The notes: generated by a model from the sequence alone, not told the origin. Positions 24,120-33,025 are shown, numbered from the stretch's first letter. The stretch: DNA of 37,862 nucleotides from Clostridiales bacterium (GCA_004554105.1 SFNW01000005.1:1-37862); one strand, 5' to 3'. Made by a program: numbers and translations.

Positions 24120-25115
24120 GTGAAGAAACGCTATATCGTCCTTGCCGCCGTCGTCCTCGGTACGCTGCTTGTCGGGCTTTGCCTCGGCGCGGCGCGTCGG
24201 GGCGTCGTCGGGGACGACCGACGGGATTTTGCCGCCGAAGCCTTTCGCGGCGCGTCGGATACGCGGTATGTTCAGCTTTCGCTCTATTGTGACAGGGACG
24301 ACTACCTGACGCCCGACGGCATGATGCGCGTGAAAAATTCACTCGAAACTTCGCTTGTCGCCGAGAGCATTGCGCCCGAGGGCGGCTATCTGCTCTGCGG
24401 CTCCGGCGAGGAGAAGGTTTCGCTGACGCGCGGCACATCGTCGGCGGAGGCGGTCGCCACGGTCTATTTCGGCAACTGGTTCGGACTGCACCCGACCCTG
24501 CCGCTCACGGGCGGCTTTGTCGACGACAGTGCGACCGGTGTCGACTACTGCGTCATCGACGACTACGCCGCGTGGCGGCTCTTCGGCTCGACCGACGTCT
24601 GCGGGCTTGACATCGAAATCGACGGGCAGATTTACACGGTTACGGCGGTCGTCGAGGCGGACAAAACCGACTACGCCGACTACTACGGCATCACGCCGCG
24701 CGTCTATATCCGATACAATTCGGCGGCGATGCGGCAGAGAAATCTCAGCTTTACCGCGCTTGAATGCGTCCTGCCAAGCCCCATCAGCGACTTTGCCTCC
24801 AAGACCTTCAAGGAGGCGGTCAGCAGCTACGGCGAGGATATTGTCGAGAACACGGGACGCTACACCCCGACCCGCCTGTGGAACAACATTCGCGGCATGA
24901 CCGAGATGGCGGTCGCCGACGGCGACAGCTTCCCGTATTACGAGAATATTTCGCGCATTCGGGAGACAAAATGCGCCATGATTCTCGTCTTTGAGGGGAT
25001 ATGCTATATAAGTTCGGCACTGACGCTTGCCGTGCTGCTATATCTCGTGCTGCACCCGCTTGCGGTGAAGCACCGTGAAAAGCGCGCTGCGAAAAAACGC
25101 CACGCCATCGTTTAA
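24120..25115 (+). CDS. MacB-like periplasmic core domain between two TM segments
   Basis: 331 aa from a GTG with GAGGAGGA upstream. TM1 (~4-22) and TM2 (~287-311) flank an external domain. That domain contains LTGGFVDDSATGVDYCVIDDYAAWRLFGSTDVCGLDIEIDG followed by YTVTAVVE, the pattern of the MacB core domain (PF12704-like). In MacB that domain lies between TM1 and TM2; here TM3, TM4 and the ATPase are absent, and the chain ends in a basic tail. It could be the structural partner of the adaptor upstream, without its own motor. The family assignment is by pattern only. Confidence 0.65.
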   Translation: MKKRYIVLAAVVLGTLLVGLCLGAARRGVVGDDRRDFAAEAFRGASDTRYVQLSLYCDRDDYLTPDGMMRVKNSLETSLVAESIAPEGGYLLCGSGEEKVSLTRGTSSAEAVATVYFGNWFGLHPTLPLTGGFVDDSATGVDYCVIDDYAAWRLFGSTDVCGLDIEIDGQIYTVTAVVEADKTDYADYYGITPRVYIRYNSAAMRQRNLSFTALECVLPSPISDFASKTFKEAVSSYGEDIVENTGRYTPTRLWNNIRGMTEMAVADGDSFPYYENISRIRETKCAMILVFEGICYISSALTLAVLLYLVLHPLAVKHREKRAAKKRHAIV

Positions 25116-25159
25116 CGATTGTTCAAATTATGATTTTACATACGAAAGGAAATTTGACT

Positions 25160-27577
25160 ATGAAGAAACTCGTCAGAGCCGCCGCGCTCTCGCTTGCGGC
25201 GCTGCTTGCGGCAGGCTCACTTGCCTCCTGCGGGCTGTTCGGCGGCGGAAAGAAGCTGCCCGACAAGCAGACCGTCGACCATGTCTACAAGTACGAACAG
25301 CAAAAGATTTATTCGACCAAAAACAACTACGGAAACGACGGAAGCACCGAATCCTCGGACGGCTACGAGTATGTCTACGACTATGTCGCAAATGCAGACG
25401 GCTATGTTTTCTTGGTCAACAAGGCGGATAAGGACTACAACACCACCGCTTTTACGATGCACTACGGCAAGTATGACGGAAATGACAAGACTGTCGAGCT
25501 GGAAATCCCGCAGAATCAGGACGACAGTATCTATTACAGCTCGATGGCGCGCTTTGCCGACGGCTTCGGCGTTATCAAGCAGAGAAGCATTCTGCTCGAT
25601 GCCGAAACCTACAGCTATCGGCAGGAAACCCTGCTTGAAATCTACGGCGAGGACGGACAACCGAAAAGCTCGATTGACCTGCGGCAGGCACTCGGCATCG
25701 AGGGCGACAAGTGGTTCGGCGTTAACCGTATGCTGCTGCGGGACGACCTGCTCTATCTGCTTGTTGAGGGCGAGGACGGCACCGGTTTTCAGCGTCTCAG
25801 CCTCGACGGTACGCTCGGCACACCGCTGGAAGTCTTTCCGGCAGGCACCGAAGGCTATGTGAATAACGCGTTCTTCTCGGGCGAAAACGAGCTGGTCGTC
25901 GCCGCGTCGACCTACGGCGCAAACGAGTCGAAGCAGCTTTTGATCTTCATTGACCTGACCACCGGCGCGCGCACCGAAGTCGACACGAAGAACGACTATC
26001 AGCTGACCGACATGGCGTTTGCCGATGCTGCGGGCAAGCTCTATTCCGCCGACTCGAACGGCATCTATGAGGTCGATAAGACGACGCTGGAAAAGACCGA
26101 GCTGATGAACTACATCAACTCCGACTACAGCTACAATTACGGCAACTTCACTGCGCTGAGCGACGGTCGCTTTGCTTCGATGACCTCGGAGTACGACAAC
26201 GCAAACGAAATTCAGAATTACTACGTCAACCTCTTTACCAAGGTGCCGGACAGCGAGATTCAGCCGAAATACATCATCACGGTTGCCTCGGCGGGCGCGG
26301 GCTACAATCTGCAAAAGCAGATTGTCAAGTTCAACCTCGCGTCCGACGAGTACCGCATCAAGTACATCGACTATTCGCAGTACAACACGGACGAGGACTA
26401 CACGCTGGGACAGACCAAGCTCGGCGACGATATTCTTGCGGGCAACGTCCCCGACATTCTGATTGCCGACAGCCAGTTCTCGGTCTCGAAGTATGTCAAC
26501 AAGGGGCTGTTTGCCGACCTTTACACCTTTATGGACAAGGACGAGAGCACGAGCCGCAGCGACTTCCTCGAAAATATCCTCACCGGCTGCGAAATCGACG
26601 GCAAGCTCTACGAGATTCCGACAAACTTCTACATCATGGGCTTCATCGGTCCGAAGGATAAGCTCGCCGAGTTCAAGAATCTGACGCTGCGCGAGTTTGC
26701 TGACAAGGTTGCCGCACTGCCCGAGGGCGTGTCCTTTATCCGCGACGGAGACTACAACCGCAAGAATATGCTGCAGCAGCTTTTCCTCATCAACTATCCC
26801 AACTTCGTCGATTTGAAGACCGGCAAATGCAGCATCAACAACGACGAGTTCCGCGCCCTGCTCGAATATGTCAAGACCCTGCCCGAAAAGACGATGTGGG
26901 AGGACGAGAATTTCGACTACTCGAACTTCGACTGGGACGCCTATAACAACGTCTATAAGGACGGCAAGGCAATCGCACAGATGTCCTCGCTCGATTCGTT
27001 CAGCAGCTTGCAGGATTATGCCTACAACTTCGGCGGCGACATCGAACTGGACTTCGTCGGCATTCCCTCTCCCGACCGCGAGGGCATGGGCTTCACCGCC
27101 TCCGACTTAAAGTTCCTCGTCAGTGCCAAGGGTGCGTTCCCCGACGCCGCATGGGATTTCGTCAAGATTTTCCTCTCCGACGACTATCAGACCGAGCAGT
27201 CCTGGGGCTTTCCGGTCAGAAAGAGCGCGCTCGACACGATGAAGCAGAAGGCGCTCGATGAAATCAGGAAGAGAGAAGAAGAAGCGGCAAACGGCGGCGA
27301 CGGCGAGGTCGACGGCGATATCGTTGTCAGACCGGCGGTAACAGAGGCGTCGGCTTCGATTTACCCCGGATACCCCGACCGTCAGGTCACCGCAGAGGAC
27401 GTAGAGATTGTCTACAATTACGTCCTTTCCGCCAAGAAGCAGCTTGTCTACGACACCAGCCTGTTTGACATCATCGACGAGGAAACCTCGGCGTACTTTG
27501 CGGGAACGAAGTCGCTCGACGAGATTCTCCCGCTGATGGAGAGCCGCATCAACATTTTCCTCGCAGAGGGAAGATAA
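25160..27577 (+). CDS. Large lipoprotein: N-terminal all-beta region plus solute-binding domain (copy 1)
   Basis: 805 aa. Lipobox LASC with Cys24, then a GGGKKLPDKQTVDHVYKYE segment. Residues ~40-365 alternate short strands and Gly/Asp turns and look like a beta-propeller. Residues ~370-700 resemble an extracellular family 1 solute-binding protein (DEYRIKYIDYSQYNTDEDY, PDILIADSQFSVSKYVNKGLF, YEIPTNF, AAWDFVKIFLS, WGFPVRKSALD). The last ~100 residues are an extra helical tail. Ordinary sugar-binding lipoproteins are about half this size. The likely role is to capture ligand for the permeases upstream. AAAGGAAA precedes the ATG. Confidence 0.82.
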   Translation: MKKLVRAAALSLAALLAAGSLASCGLFGGGKKLPDKQTVDHVYKYEQQKIYSTKNNYGNDGSTESSDGYEYVYDYVANADGYVFLVNKADKDYNTTAFTMHYGKYDGNDKTVELEIPQNQDDSIYYSSMARFADGFGVIKQRSILLDAETYSYRQETLLEIYGEDGQPKSSIDLRQALGIEGDKWFGVNRMLLRDDLLYLLVEGEDGTGFQRLSLDGTLGTPLEVFPAGTEGYVNNAFFSGENELVVAASTYGANESKQLLIFIDLTTGARTEVDTKNDYQLTDMAFADAAGKLYSADSNGIYEVDKTTLEKTELMNYINSDYSYNYGNFTALSDGRFASMTSEYDNANEIQNYYVNLFTKVPDSEIQPKYIITVASAGAGYNLQKQIVKFNLASDEYRIKYIDYSQYNTDEDYTLGQTKLGDDILAGNVPDILIADSQFSVSKYVNKGLFADLYTFMDKDESTSRSDFLENILTGCEIDGKLYEIPTNFYIMGFIGPKDKLAEFKNLTLREFADKVAALPEGVSFIRDGDYNRKNMLQQLFLINYPNFVDLKTGKCSINNDEFRALLEYVKTLPEKTMWEDENFDYSNFDWDAYNNVYKDGKAIAQMSSLDSFSSLQDYAYNFGGDIELDFVGIPSPDREGMGFTASDLKFLVSAKGAFPDAAWDFVKIFLSDDYQTEQSWGFPVRKSALDTMKQKALDEIRKREEEAANGGDGEVDGDIVVRPAVTEASASIYPGYPDRQVTAEDVEIVYNYVLSAKKQLVYDTSLFDIIDEETSAYFAGTKSLDEILPLMESRINIFLAEGR

Positions 27578-27594
27578 AAAAACAGTCGAAAAAC

Positions 27595-27615
27595 GCCTTC
27601 CCCCTTGGGGGAAGC
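27595..27615. repeat. Solo CTTCCCCC hairpin
   Basis: GCCTTCCCCCTTGGGGGAAGC, identical in its core to the left end of the element at 2884. It lies between the two paralogous lipoprotein genes. Confidence 0.55.
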
Positions 27616-27661
27616 CTAAAAAGAGAGCCTTTTCTTGGTGAAAGGCCTTGCCAGCAACCAT

Positions 27662-27692
27662 AAGTAAGATGCCGCTCTGCGGCATCTTACTT
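27662..27692 (+). terminator. Strong hairpin between the two lipoprotein genes
   Basis: AAGTAAGATGCCGC / GCGGCATCTTACTT, a 14-bp stem with a tct loop, then GCGTTTTGG. The T-run is weak, so it may reduce rather than stop transcription into the second gene. Confidence 0.5.
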
Positions 27693-27755
27693 GCGTTTTG
27701 GGGACTTTTTAAGATTTTATTAAACCTTAAAATTTATTTTGAAAAGGAGAAAACC

Positions 27756-30197
27756 ATGAACAAATTTACACGCGCCCTTTCGCTTGCGCTTGCCGCCGTG
27801 ACGGCGGCGGGCTGCCTTGCCGCCTGCGGGTCAAAGACCAAACTGCCCGACAAGCAGACGGTTGACCACGTCTACCGCTACGAATCCACCGTGCTTGCCA
27901 CATACGACGAGGTCAAGTGGGACGACAGCACCGAATTCAAGGGTTACACGCAGGTCGAGGACTCCGCGCTCAGCGAGAACGGCTATGTCTATCGCACGAC
28001 AAGCGTCGACAAGGACTACAACACCACCGCGACATCGCTGACCTTCGGCAAATTCGACGGCAGCGCACCCGCAGAGATTGCGCTTGATGTGCCGAAAAGC
28101 GAGGAGGGCTGGCTGTATGTCGCGGGGCAGACGGTTACGCCGCGCGGCGTTGCCGCCGCCGTCGTCAGAACCGAGGTTGTCGGCAAGCAAGGCGAGGGCG
28201 ACACGGCAGAGCCGATTTACGAAACGAAGACGGTGCTTGTGCAGTACGGCTTTGACGGCAAGCTGCTCGGCGAAACCGAATTTACGCCCGAACTGTTCGG
28301 GCTGAAGGCGAGCGAGGACGGTCCTTTCGGCGTGCAGAAAATTCTGTCGAAGGGCGACGACCTGTACTTTGCGGTTGATTCGGACGACCCGACGGTCACG
28401 GGCAAGCTGCTTTGCCTCGACGCTTCGGGCAAGGCGAAAGAGCCGGTCGTCTTTGCGGAAAACGGCGTGGACTATATCCAGTCGATTTTCTTCTTCGGCG
28501 CGGATAAGCTGTTCTTCTCTTACTATGATGAGAATGCGGGCGAGCCGTTCGGCGCGGTCCTCGACCTTGCGACCGGCGAGCGCATCGACATTACGCGGAG
28601 CACCTTCCCGGGCGGCTATTCGGCGTTCTATGAGCCGTTCGGCGGCGCGGACGGCATGTACACCGACGACTCGTCGACCGGCATCTACAAGCTCGACCTC
28701 GCCACGGGGACGCAGACACTGCTGCTCGACTACATCAACTCGGATGTCATCTATAACGCCTCAAATATGGTTTACAGCGGCAGTAAACCCTTTGTCGGGC
28801 TTTCGGGCGACCGCTTTGCCGCGCTGCTGACCACGACGAAAAACGGCAAGACGACCACCTCGCTGACCCTTTTTGAGCCGGCAGACCCCGCAACGCTTGT
28901 GCCGAAGCGCCTGATTACAGTCGCCTCGGCGGGCTATGCGTACAACTTCCAGGAGCAGGTCGTCGAATTTAACCTGTCCTCCGACGAATACCGAATCAAG
29001 TATGTCAATTACGCAGACTACAACACAAGCGAGGATTATACGCTCGGCGAAAAGCAGTTAAACAGCGATTTGCTCGCGGGCAATATCCCCGACGTGCTGA
29101 TTTCGGACGGGCAGTTTCAGGCGGCAAAATATGTGAACAAGGGCATTTTCGCCGATTTGTACGGCTATATGGACAAGGACGGCGAAGTTACGCGCGACAT
29201 CTTTCTCCCGAACATTCTCGCGGCGTGTGAGCAGAACGGCAAGCTCTACGAGCTGCCCTCCTCGTTCGGCGTATTCGGCATGATGGGCGAAAAATCGAAA
29301 ATCGCCGAATTTGACAACCTCACGATCCGCGAGTTTGCCGAAAAGGTTGCCGCCCTGCCCGAGGATGTCAGCTTTATCCGCCCGGGCGACTATTCGCGCG
29401 AAGAGATGCTGCGCGTGCTGCTGTTCATCAACTACAGCGACTATGTGAATGTCGCCGACGGCACTTGCGACTTTGACAACGATGAGTTTCGCGCCATGCT
29501 CGAATTTATCAAAACCGTGCCCGAAAAGAGTCGGTGGGAGGAAGACGGCTTCGATGCCGAAAATTACGACTGGGAAGCCTATGACAATATGTACAAGGAG
29601 GGCAAGGCGATTGCCGAAATCTCGGGCTTCGGCAGCTTCTTCGGCTTTGAGGACATGGCGTACACCTTCGGCAAACTCGAAACCGACCTTGTCGGACTGC
29701 CCTCAAAGGACCGCAACGGCTATGCCTTCACCACGACCAATCTGCAATTCCTCATCAGCGCGAAAAGCCCCTTTGCCGACGAGGCGTGGAAATTTGTCCG
29801 CCTGTTCTTCACCGACGGGGCGCAGACCTCGCTTGAATACGGCTTCCCCGTGACGAAGACCGCGCTCGATAAGGCAAAGCAGGCGGCACTGGACACCATT
29901 GCGTCGCGGAACGCCGAGGACGAAGAGGGCACGGGCGAAATCAGCGCCTGGATGAGCAGCGGCGACGGCGTGGCACGCCCGATTTACGACAATGGCAGAC
30001 GCAAGGAGACCGCAGAGGACGTCGAGCGCATCTATACGATTGCGACCTCGGTCAGCAAGCGGCTCGGCTACGACGAGAGCGTCTATAATGTCATTTCGGA
30101 GGAGGCGTCCGCGTATTTCGCGGGCGAAAAGTCGGTGGACGAGGTGACAAAGCTCATCAACAACCGTGTTTCGATTGTTTTGAGTGAAACAAGATAG
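27756..30197 (+). CDS. Large lipoprotein: N-terminal all-beta region plus solute-binding domain (copy 2)
   Basis: 813 aa, paralogue of the preceding gene. Lipobox LAAC with Cys24 is followed by the same LPDKQTVDHVY motif. The propeller-like half differs more between the copies than the solute-binding half, where DEYRIKYVNYADYNTSEDY and KYVNKGIFADLYGYMDKD are nearly the same. The C-terminal AEDVERIY...YFAGEKSVDEV segment also matches copy 1. AAGGAG lies 6 nt before the ATG. The two copies may bind different ligands or form a pair. Confidence 0.82.
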   Translation: MNKFTRALSLALAAVTAAGCLAACGSKTKLPDKQTVDHVYRYESTVLATYDEVKWDDSTEFKGYTQVEDSALSENGYVYRTTSVDKDYNTTATSLTFGKFDGSAPAEIALDVPKSEEGWLYVAGQTVTPRGVAAAVVRTEVVGKQGEGDTAEPIYETKTVLVQYGFDGKLLGETEFTPELFGLKASEDGPFGVQKILSKGDDLYFAVDSDDPTVTGKLLCLDASGKAKEPVVFAENGVDYIQSIFFFGADKLFFSYYDENAGEPFGAVLDLATGERIDITRSTFPGGYSAFYEPFGGADGMYTDDSSTGIYKLDLATGTQTLLLDYINSDVIYNASNMVYSGSKPFVGLSGDRFAALLTTTKNGKTTTSLTLFEPADPATLVPKRLITVASAGYAYNFQEQVVEFNLSSDEYRIKYVNYADYNTSEDYTLGEKQLNSDLLAGNIPDVLISDGQFQAAKYVNKGIFADLYGYMDKDGEVTRDIFLPNILAACEQNGKLYELPSSFGVFGMMGEKSKIAEFDNLTIREFAEKVAALPEDVSFIRPGDYSREEMLRVLLFINYSDYVNVADGTCDFDNDEFRAMLEFIKTVPEKSRWEEDGFDAENYDWEAYDNMYKEGKAIAEISGFGSFFGFEDMAYTFGKLETDLVGLPSKDRNGYAFTTTNLQFLISAKSPFADEAWKFVRLFFTDGAQTSLEYGFPVTKTALDKAKQAALDTIASRNAEDEEGTGEISAWMSSGDGVARPIYDNGRRKETAEDVERIYTIATSVSKRLGYDESVYNVISEEASAYFAGEKSVDEVTKLINNRVSIVLSETR

Positions 30198-30234
30198 AAA
30201 AAATACGAAAAAACGCCTACAGCCGGTACTTTTA

Positions 30235-30243
30235 TGCTATAAT
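30235..30243 (+). promoter_or_regulatory. Possible internal extended -10 promoter
   Basis: TGC-TATAAT with TG at 30235-30236 and TATAAT at 30238-30243; no useful -35. ATGCT/AGCAT arms (30234-30250) surround it. It could give the last gene of the cluster extra transcription. Confidence 0.4.
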
Positions 30244-30270
30244 AAAGCATCACCGAAAGGAGGCGCGGCG

Positions 30271-31023
30271 ATGCAGGACAGGGAAGTGCGCGAAGAAAAG
30301 GTTACGCCGGTCTATGAGCCTGGCGGAAAGTTTTACAAATGGTTCGATAATTTCTGGTATCACAACAAGTGGAAGGTCATCATCGTCAGCTTTCTCGTGC
30401 TGACCTTTACGGTCTGCATCGTGCAGCTTTTGGGACGCAAAAGCGTCGATTTGTATGTGCTGTATGCCGGTCCCTACAAGTTCGGGCAGACCGACACGCA
30501 GAGCCTTGAGAGCGCGTTTTCCTACATCACCGACGACAGGGACAACGACGGCAAGACGAACGTCGTCCTCATCGACTTCTATCTGATGTCCGACGAGCAG
30601 ATTCAGGGCGCGGTTTCTGCGGCGCAGAGCGAGGGAAAGGGATCGGTTTCGGTCAACTACGAGATGTTTGCGAGCAATCGGAACGCCTTTGACCAGCAGA
30701 TTCTCGCGGGTGACGCGGTCATTTGCCTGCTCGACCCGTGGCTCTACGAGGACGTGAAAGCGGCGGGCGGCTTTCTGCCGCTTGCCGACGCGCTCGGCTA
30801 TACGCCGGAGGGCGCGGTCGACGAATACAGTATCCGCATCGGCGATACGCCGCTCGGCAGTTATTTTTCGGTGCTGCGCGGGCTGAACGACGACACGCTG
30901 CTCTGCGTGCGCCGCATGAGCAGCTTCTCGTTCCTCAAGGGGCAGACCCGCACCGAGAAATACTACAACGACTGCCTCGACACCTTTGAGAAGATTTTCA
31001 CCTTTGAAGCACCGAGCGAATAA
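30271..31023 (+). CDS. Membrane-anchored protein, last gene of the transporter cluster
   Basis: 250 aa; no family named. An acidic cytosolic start is followed by FYKWFDNFWYHNKWK and a TM segment (~36-54), then an external domain of ~190 residues. That domain (DLYVLYAGPY, VVLIDFYLMSD, AFDQQILAGDAVICLLDPWLYEDV, LPLADALGY) recalls a solute-binding fold fragment. The position after the binding lipoproteins suggests an accessory of the same system. The ATG at 30271 follows AAAGGAGG; a longer open frame overlapping the previous gene is not coding. Confidence 0.65.
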   Translation: MQDREVREEKVTPVYEPGGKFYKWFDNFWYHNKWKVIIVSFLVLTFTVCIVQLLGRKSVDLYVLYAGPYKFGQTDTQSLESAFSYITDDRDNDGKTNVVLIDFYLMSDEQIQGAVSAAQSEGKGSVSVNYEMFASNRNAFDQQILAGDAVICLLDPWLYEDVKAAGGFLPLADALGYTPEGAVDEYSIRIGDTPLGSYFSVLRGLNDDTLLCVRRMSSFSFLKGQTRTEKYYNDCLDTFEKIFTFEAPSE

Positions 31024-31028
31024 AAATA

Positions 31029-31062
31029 CATCGGGCAGCCTTTCGGCTGCCCGATGCTTTTC
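31029..31062. terminator. Terminator ending the transporter cluster
   Basis: CATCGGGCAGCC / GGCTGCCCGATG, a perfect 12-bp stem with tttc loop, A-rich before and CTTTT after; acts between convergent units. Confidence 0.9.
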
Positions 31063-31075
31063 GGAGGCGGAGAAA

Positions 31076-31180
31076 TCAGCCGCAGCAGCAGCTGAACAGA
31101 ATGATAATCAGCGCAAGGATGATAATCCAAGTGCAGTTATTGCCATCAAACAGATTGCAAAGGCAGTTGTTCATAAACAT
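31076..31180 (-). CDS. Cys-rich single-TM micropeptide
   Basis: 34 aa, reading MFMNNCLCNLFDGNNC, then a hydrophobic stretch (WIIILALIIILF), then SCCCG. Six cysteines in 34 residues lie on both sides of the membrane helix. AAAGGAA precedes the ATG at 31180; the ATG at 31174 is an alternative. I recall similar short CLCNLF...CCC proteins in clostridial genomes without known function, but cannot name a family. Downstream of the DUF4830 gene by ~150 nt with a hairpin-rich gap between. Confidence 0.6.
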   Translation of the reverse strand: MFMNNCLCNLFDGNNCTWIIILALIIILFSCCCG

Positions 31181-31214
31181 GACCGTTCCTTTCTGATATG
31201 TGAGAACGCTCCGC

Positions 31215-31290
31215 GCGCGGCGCGGAGAGAAAAGCACGGCGAAACGCGGTTTCGCGCTTTGCTTTTCGCGCCGTCTTTCGGCGCGTCTCC
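31215..31290. repeat. GC-rich hairpin block
   Basis: GCGCCG-tctttc-GGCGCG-type and AAAGCGCGAAACCGCGTTTCGC-type palindromes follow one another. No coding potential I trust. It may be another repeat family or a terminator array for the DUF4830 gene. Confidence 0.35.
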
Positions 31291-31328
31291 CATTGTCATG
31301 TTATGAACGGATTGCAAAAATGTGACTG

Positions 31329-31817
31329 TCAGGCTTTGCTCAAGCCGTGGGCAAAGCCGTTCGGGTCTGCGGAGCAGACGTCGCCGCCGACGACCTTGTT
31401 TTTGTAAACCAAAAGATTGGCGTAGACCGGCTCGCTGTAGCCCTCGTAATTCGTGATTTTATAGGTGTAGCGCATCACTTTTTTGCCCTTGTAGCGGGCA
31501 AGGTCGAGTCCCTCTCCCTTTTGCAGCTCGTTGTAGGCGGCGAAGACCTTGTCAAACTCTTTCGGAATCGTGACCTCGCATTCCTCTACCGGCGTTTCCT
31601 CGACGACATAGCCGAACTGGGACAAAAACTGCACGCGGTCACCCGCGGTTTTGATTTTGTCAAAGCGGATTTCGCTCGTGTTCTCGGTGACGTTTGCCGC
31701 AGGCGCGGGGCTTTCGTAGGACGGGATAAACAGAATCAGGGTCAGAATCGCCAGGACCGCCAGCGCGGCGATCGAGGCAAATTTCAGCGTGCTTGCGCGG
31801 ACAGAACGGACGAACAT
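31329..31817 (-). CDS. DUF4830 domain-containing membrane protein
   Basis: 162 aa. A TM segment (~13-32) is followed by an external domain. The stretches FLSQFGYVVEETPVEECEVTIP, YNELQKGEGLDLARYKGKK and VYANLLVYKNKVVGGDVCS...GFAHGL match what I know of DUF4830. Function unknown; the family is widespread in spore-forming clostridia. GGGGGA lies upstream of the ATG. The CPBP protease gene precedes it by 125 nt on the same strand. Confidence 0.75.
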   Translation of the reverse strand: MFVRSVRASTLKFASIAALAVLAILTLILFIPSYESPAPAANVTENTSEIRFDKIKTAGDRVQFLSQFGYVVEETPVEECEVTIPKEFDKVFAAYNELQKGEGLDLARYKGKKVMRYTYKITNYEGYSEPVYANLLVYKNKVVGGDVCSADPNGFAHGLSKA

Positions 31818-31942
31818 AGAAAAATTTCCCCCTTGTCGTATTTGCTACATCATACGCACGGGGGAAATCTTTTATTCATAAAAGCCGCGGCAATGCGGAA
31901 AATGTGCCGTCGGACGTGCAGTACGGGGCTTTCTGCCGCCTC

Positions 31943-32935
31943 TTACCGCACAAGAAAGGTCAGCAGCGTGGCGAGAAGAATATAGAGAATGACGCCGACA
32001 TTGACGAAGCCCGCCGCGCCCTCGGTGTCGGGCGGGAGCTGACATTCGCTCTGCTTAAAGAAGATTTTTTTGCGGTAGAAGCCGAGCAGGACAAAACCGG
32101 CAATCACCAGCGCAAGCTCAAACAGCGAATAGGCGGCAACCAGGGCAAATGCCGACGGATTGGCGGCGATGGCGGCAAGCTGCTCTTCTGCGGTCGGCGC
32201 GTCAAAGAACGCATTGTAGCCCTCGCATTTCGTCAGGGCGAGCGGCAGGACGCCGAACAGCAGATTGTACAGCGCGTGCAGCAGGTAGGAAACCGTGATT
32301 TTTCCGGTGCGCAGATAGAGATACCCAAACACGAGACCGCACGAAAATGCGTAGAAGAACTGATACAGATTCGTATGGAAGAAGGCGAACAGCAGTGCCG
32401 AGAAAACCAGCGCGAGTTTTTCGCCGTAGGCGCGGGTGCGGTCGAGAATCGCCTTGCGGAACAGCAGTTCTTCGACGAGCGGACCGACAAGGACGGCAAT
32501 CGGCGCGACGAGCAGCAGATTGTACGCATTCATGGACTCGACTGCGTTCGGCATGGCAAAGCCGAATAAATCCTCAAGCAGTGTGCCGGACAGGTTGCCG
32601 GCGACCGCGCCGATATAGCCGAGCGCGACGTTTATCAGCAGAAATACGAAAAAGTGCTTTGCGCTGATACGCCCCTTTTCGGGCGGCGCGGCGGGCAGTC
32701 GGCGCAGAAAGAGCAGCACGAGCGGGAAAACAATGCAGTAGAGAACGCCGTAGCCGATGAGCAGCCATACATCCTGCGAAATGCCGTCGGGGTAGGTCTG
32801 CCGTAACCACATACCGAGCGCGTACAGCAAGCCGCCCTCCAGCGCGGTCCACAAAATCAGCGCAAATCCGATATAGGAAAACGCGCGGCGCGCGCTTTTC
32901 AGTTTGGAGCTTGGTTTTTGAATTTCATTTTGCAT
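31943..32935 (-). CDS. CPBP-family intramembrane metalloprotease
   Basis: 330 aa, about eight hydrophobic segments. The three conserved motifs are E155-E156-xxx-R160 (VEELLFR), F-x3-H187 (LFAFFHTN) and H220-x3-N224 (LHALYN). The family includes CAAX prenyl proteases and bacteriocin-immunity proteins; no bacteriocin gene is seen nearby. GGAGG precedes the ATG. The promoter is TTGACT-17-TAGAAT upstream. Confidence 0.9.
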   Translation of the reverse strand: MQNEIQKPSSKLKSARRAFSYIGFALILWTALEGGLLYALGMWLRQTYPDGISQDVWLLIGYGVLYCIVFPLVLLFLRRLPAAPPEKGRISAKHFFVFLLINVALGYIGAVAGNLSGTLLEDLFGFAMPNAVESMNAYNLLLVAPIAVLVGPLVEELLFRKAILDRTRAYGEKLALVFSALLFAFFHTNLYQFFYAFSCGLVFGYLYLRTGKITVSYLLHALYNLLFGVLPLALTKCEGYNAFFDAPTAEEQLAAIAANPSAFALVAAYSLFELALVIAGFVLLGFYRKKIFFKQSECQLPPDTEGAAGFVNVGVILYILLATLLTFLVR

Positions 32936-32964
32936 GGGTAGTCCTCCGCGTGAAATCTGCTTTC

Positions 32965-32993
32965 ATTCTATCATATACGGCAGAATAAGTCAA
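32965..32993 (-). promoter_or_regulatory. CPBP gene promoter
   Basis: On the minus strand TTGACT (32993-32988), 17 nt, TAGAAT (32970-32965). Confidence 0.65.
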
Positions 32994-33025
32994 ACGCTGC
33001 GGCAGAAATCTATACAAAACGGCTA

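Noticed and set aside
31181..31306. Short frame beginning MTMGDAPKDG upstream of the micropeptide on the minus strand
   Set aside because: Arg/Ala-rich translation of palindromic repeat DNA that runs into the micropeptide start; no ribosome binding site that I trust.
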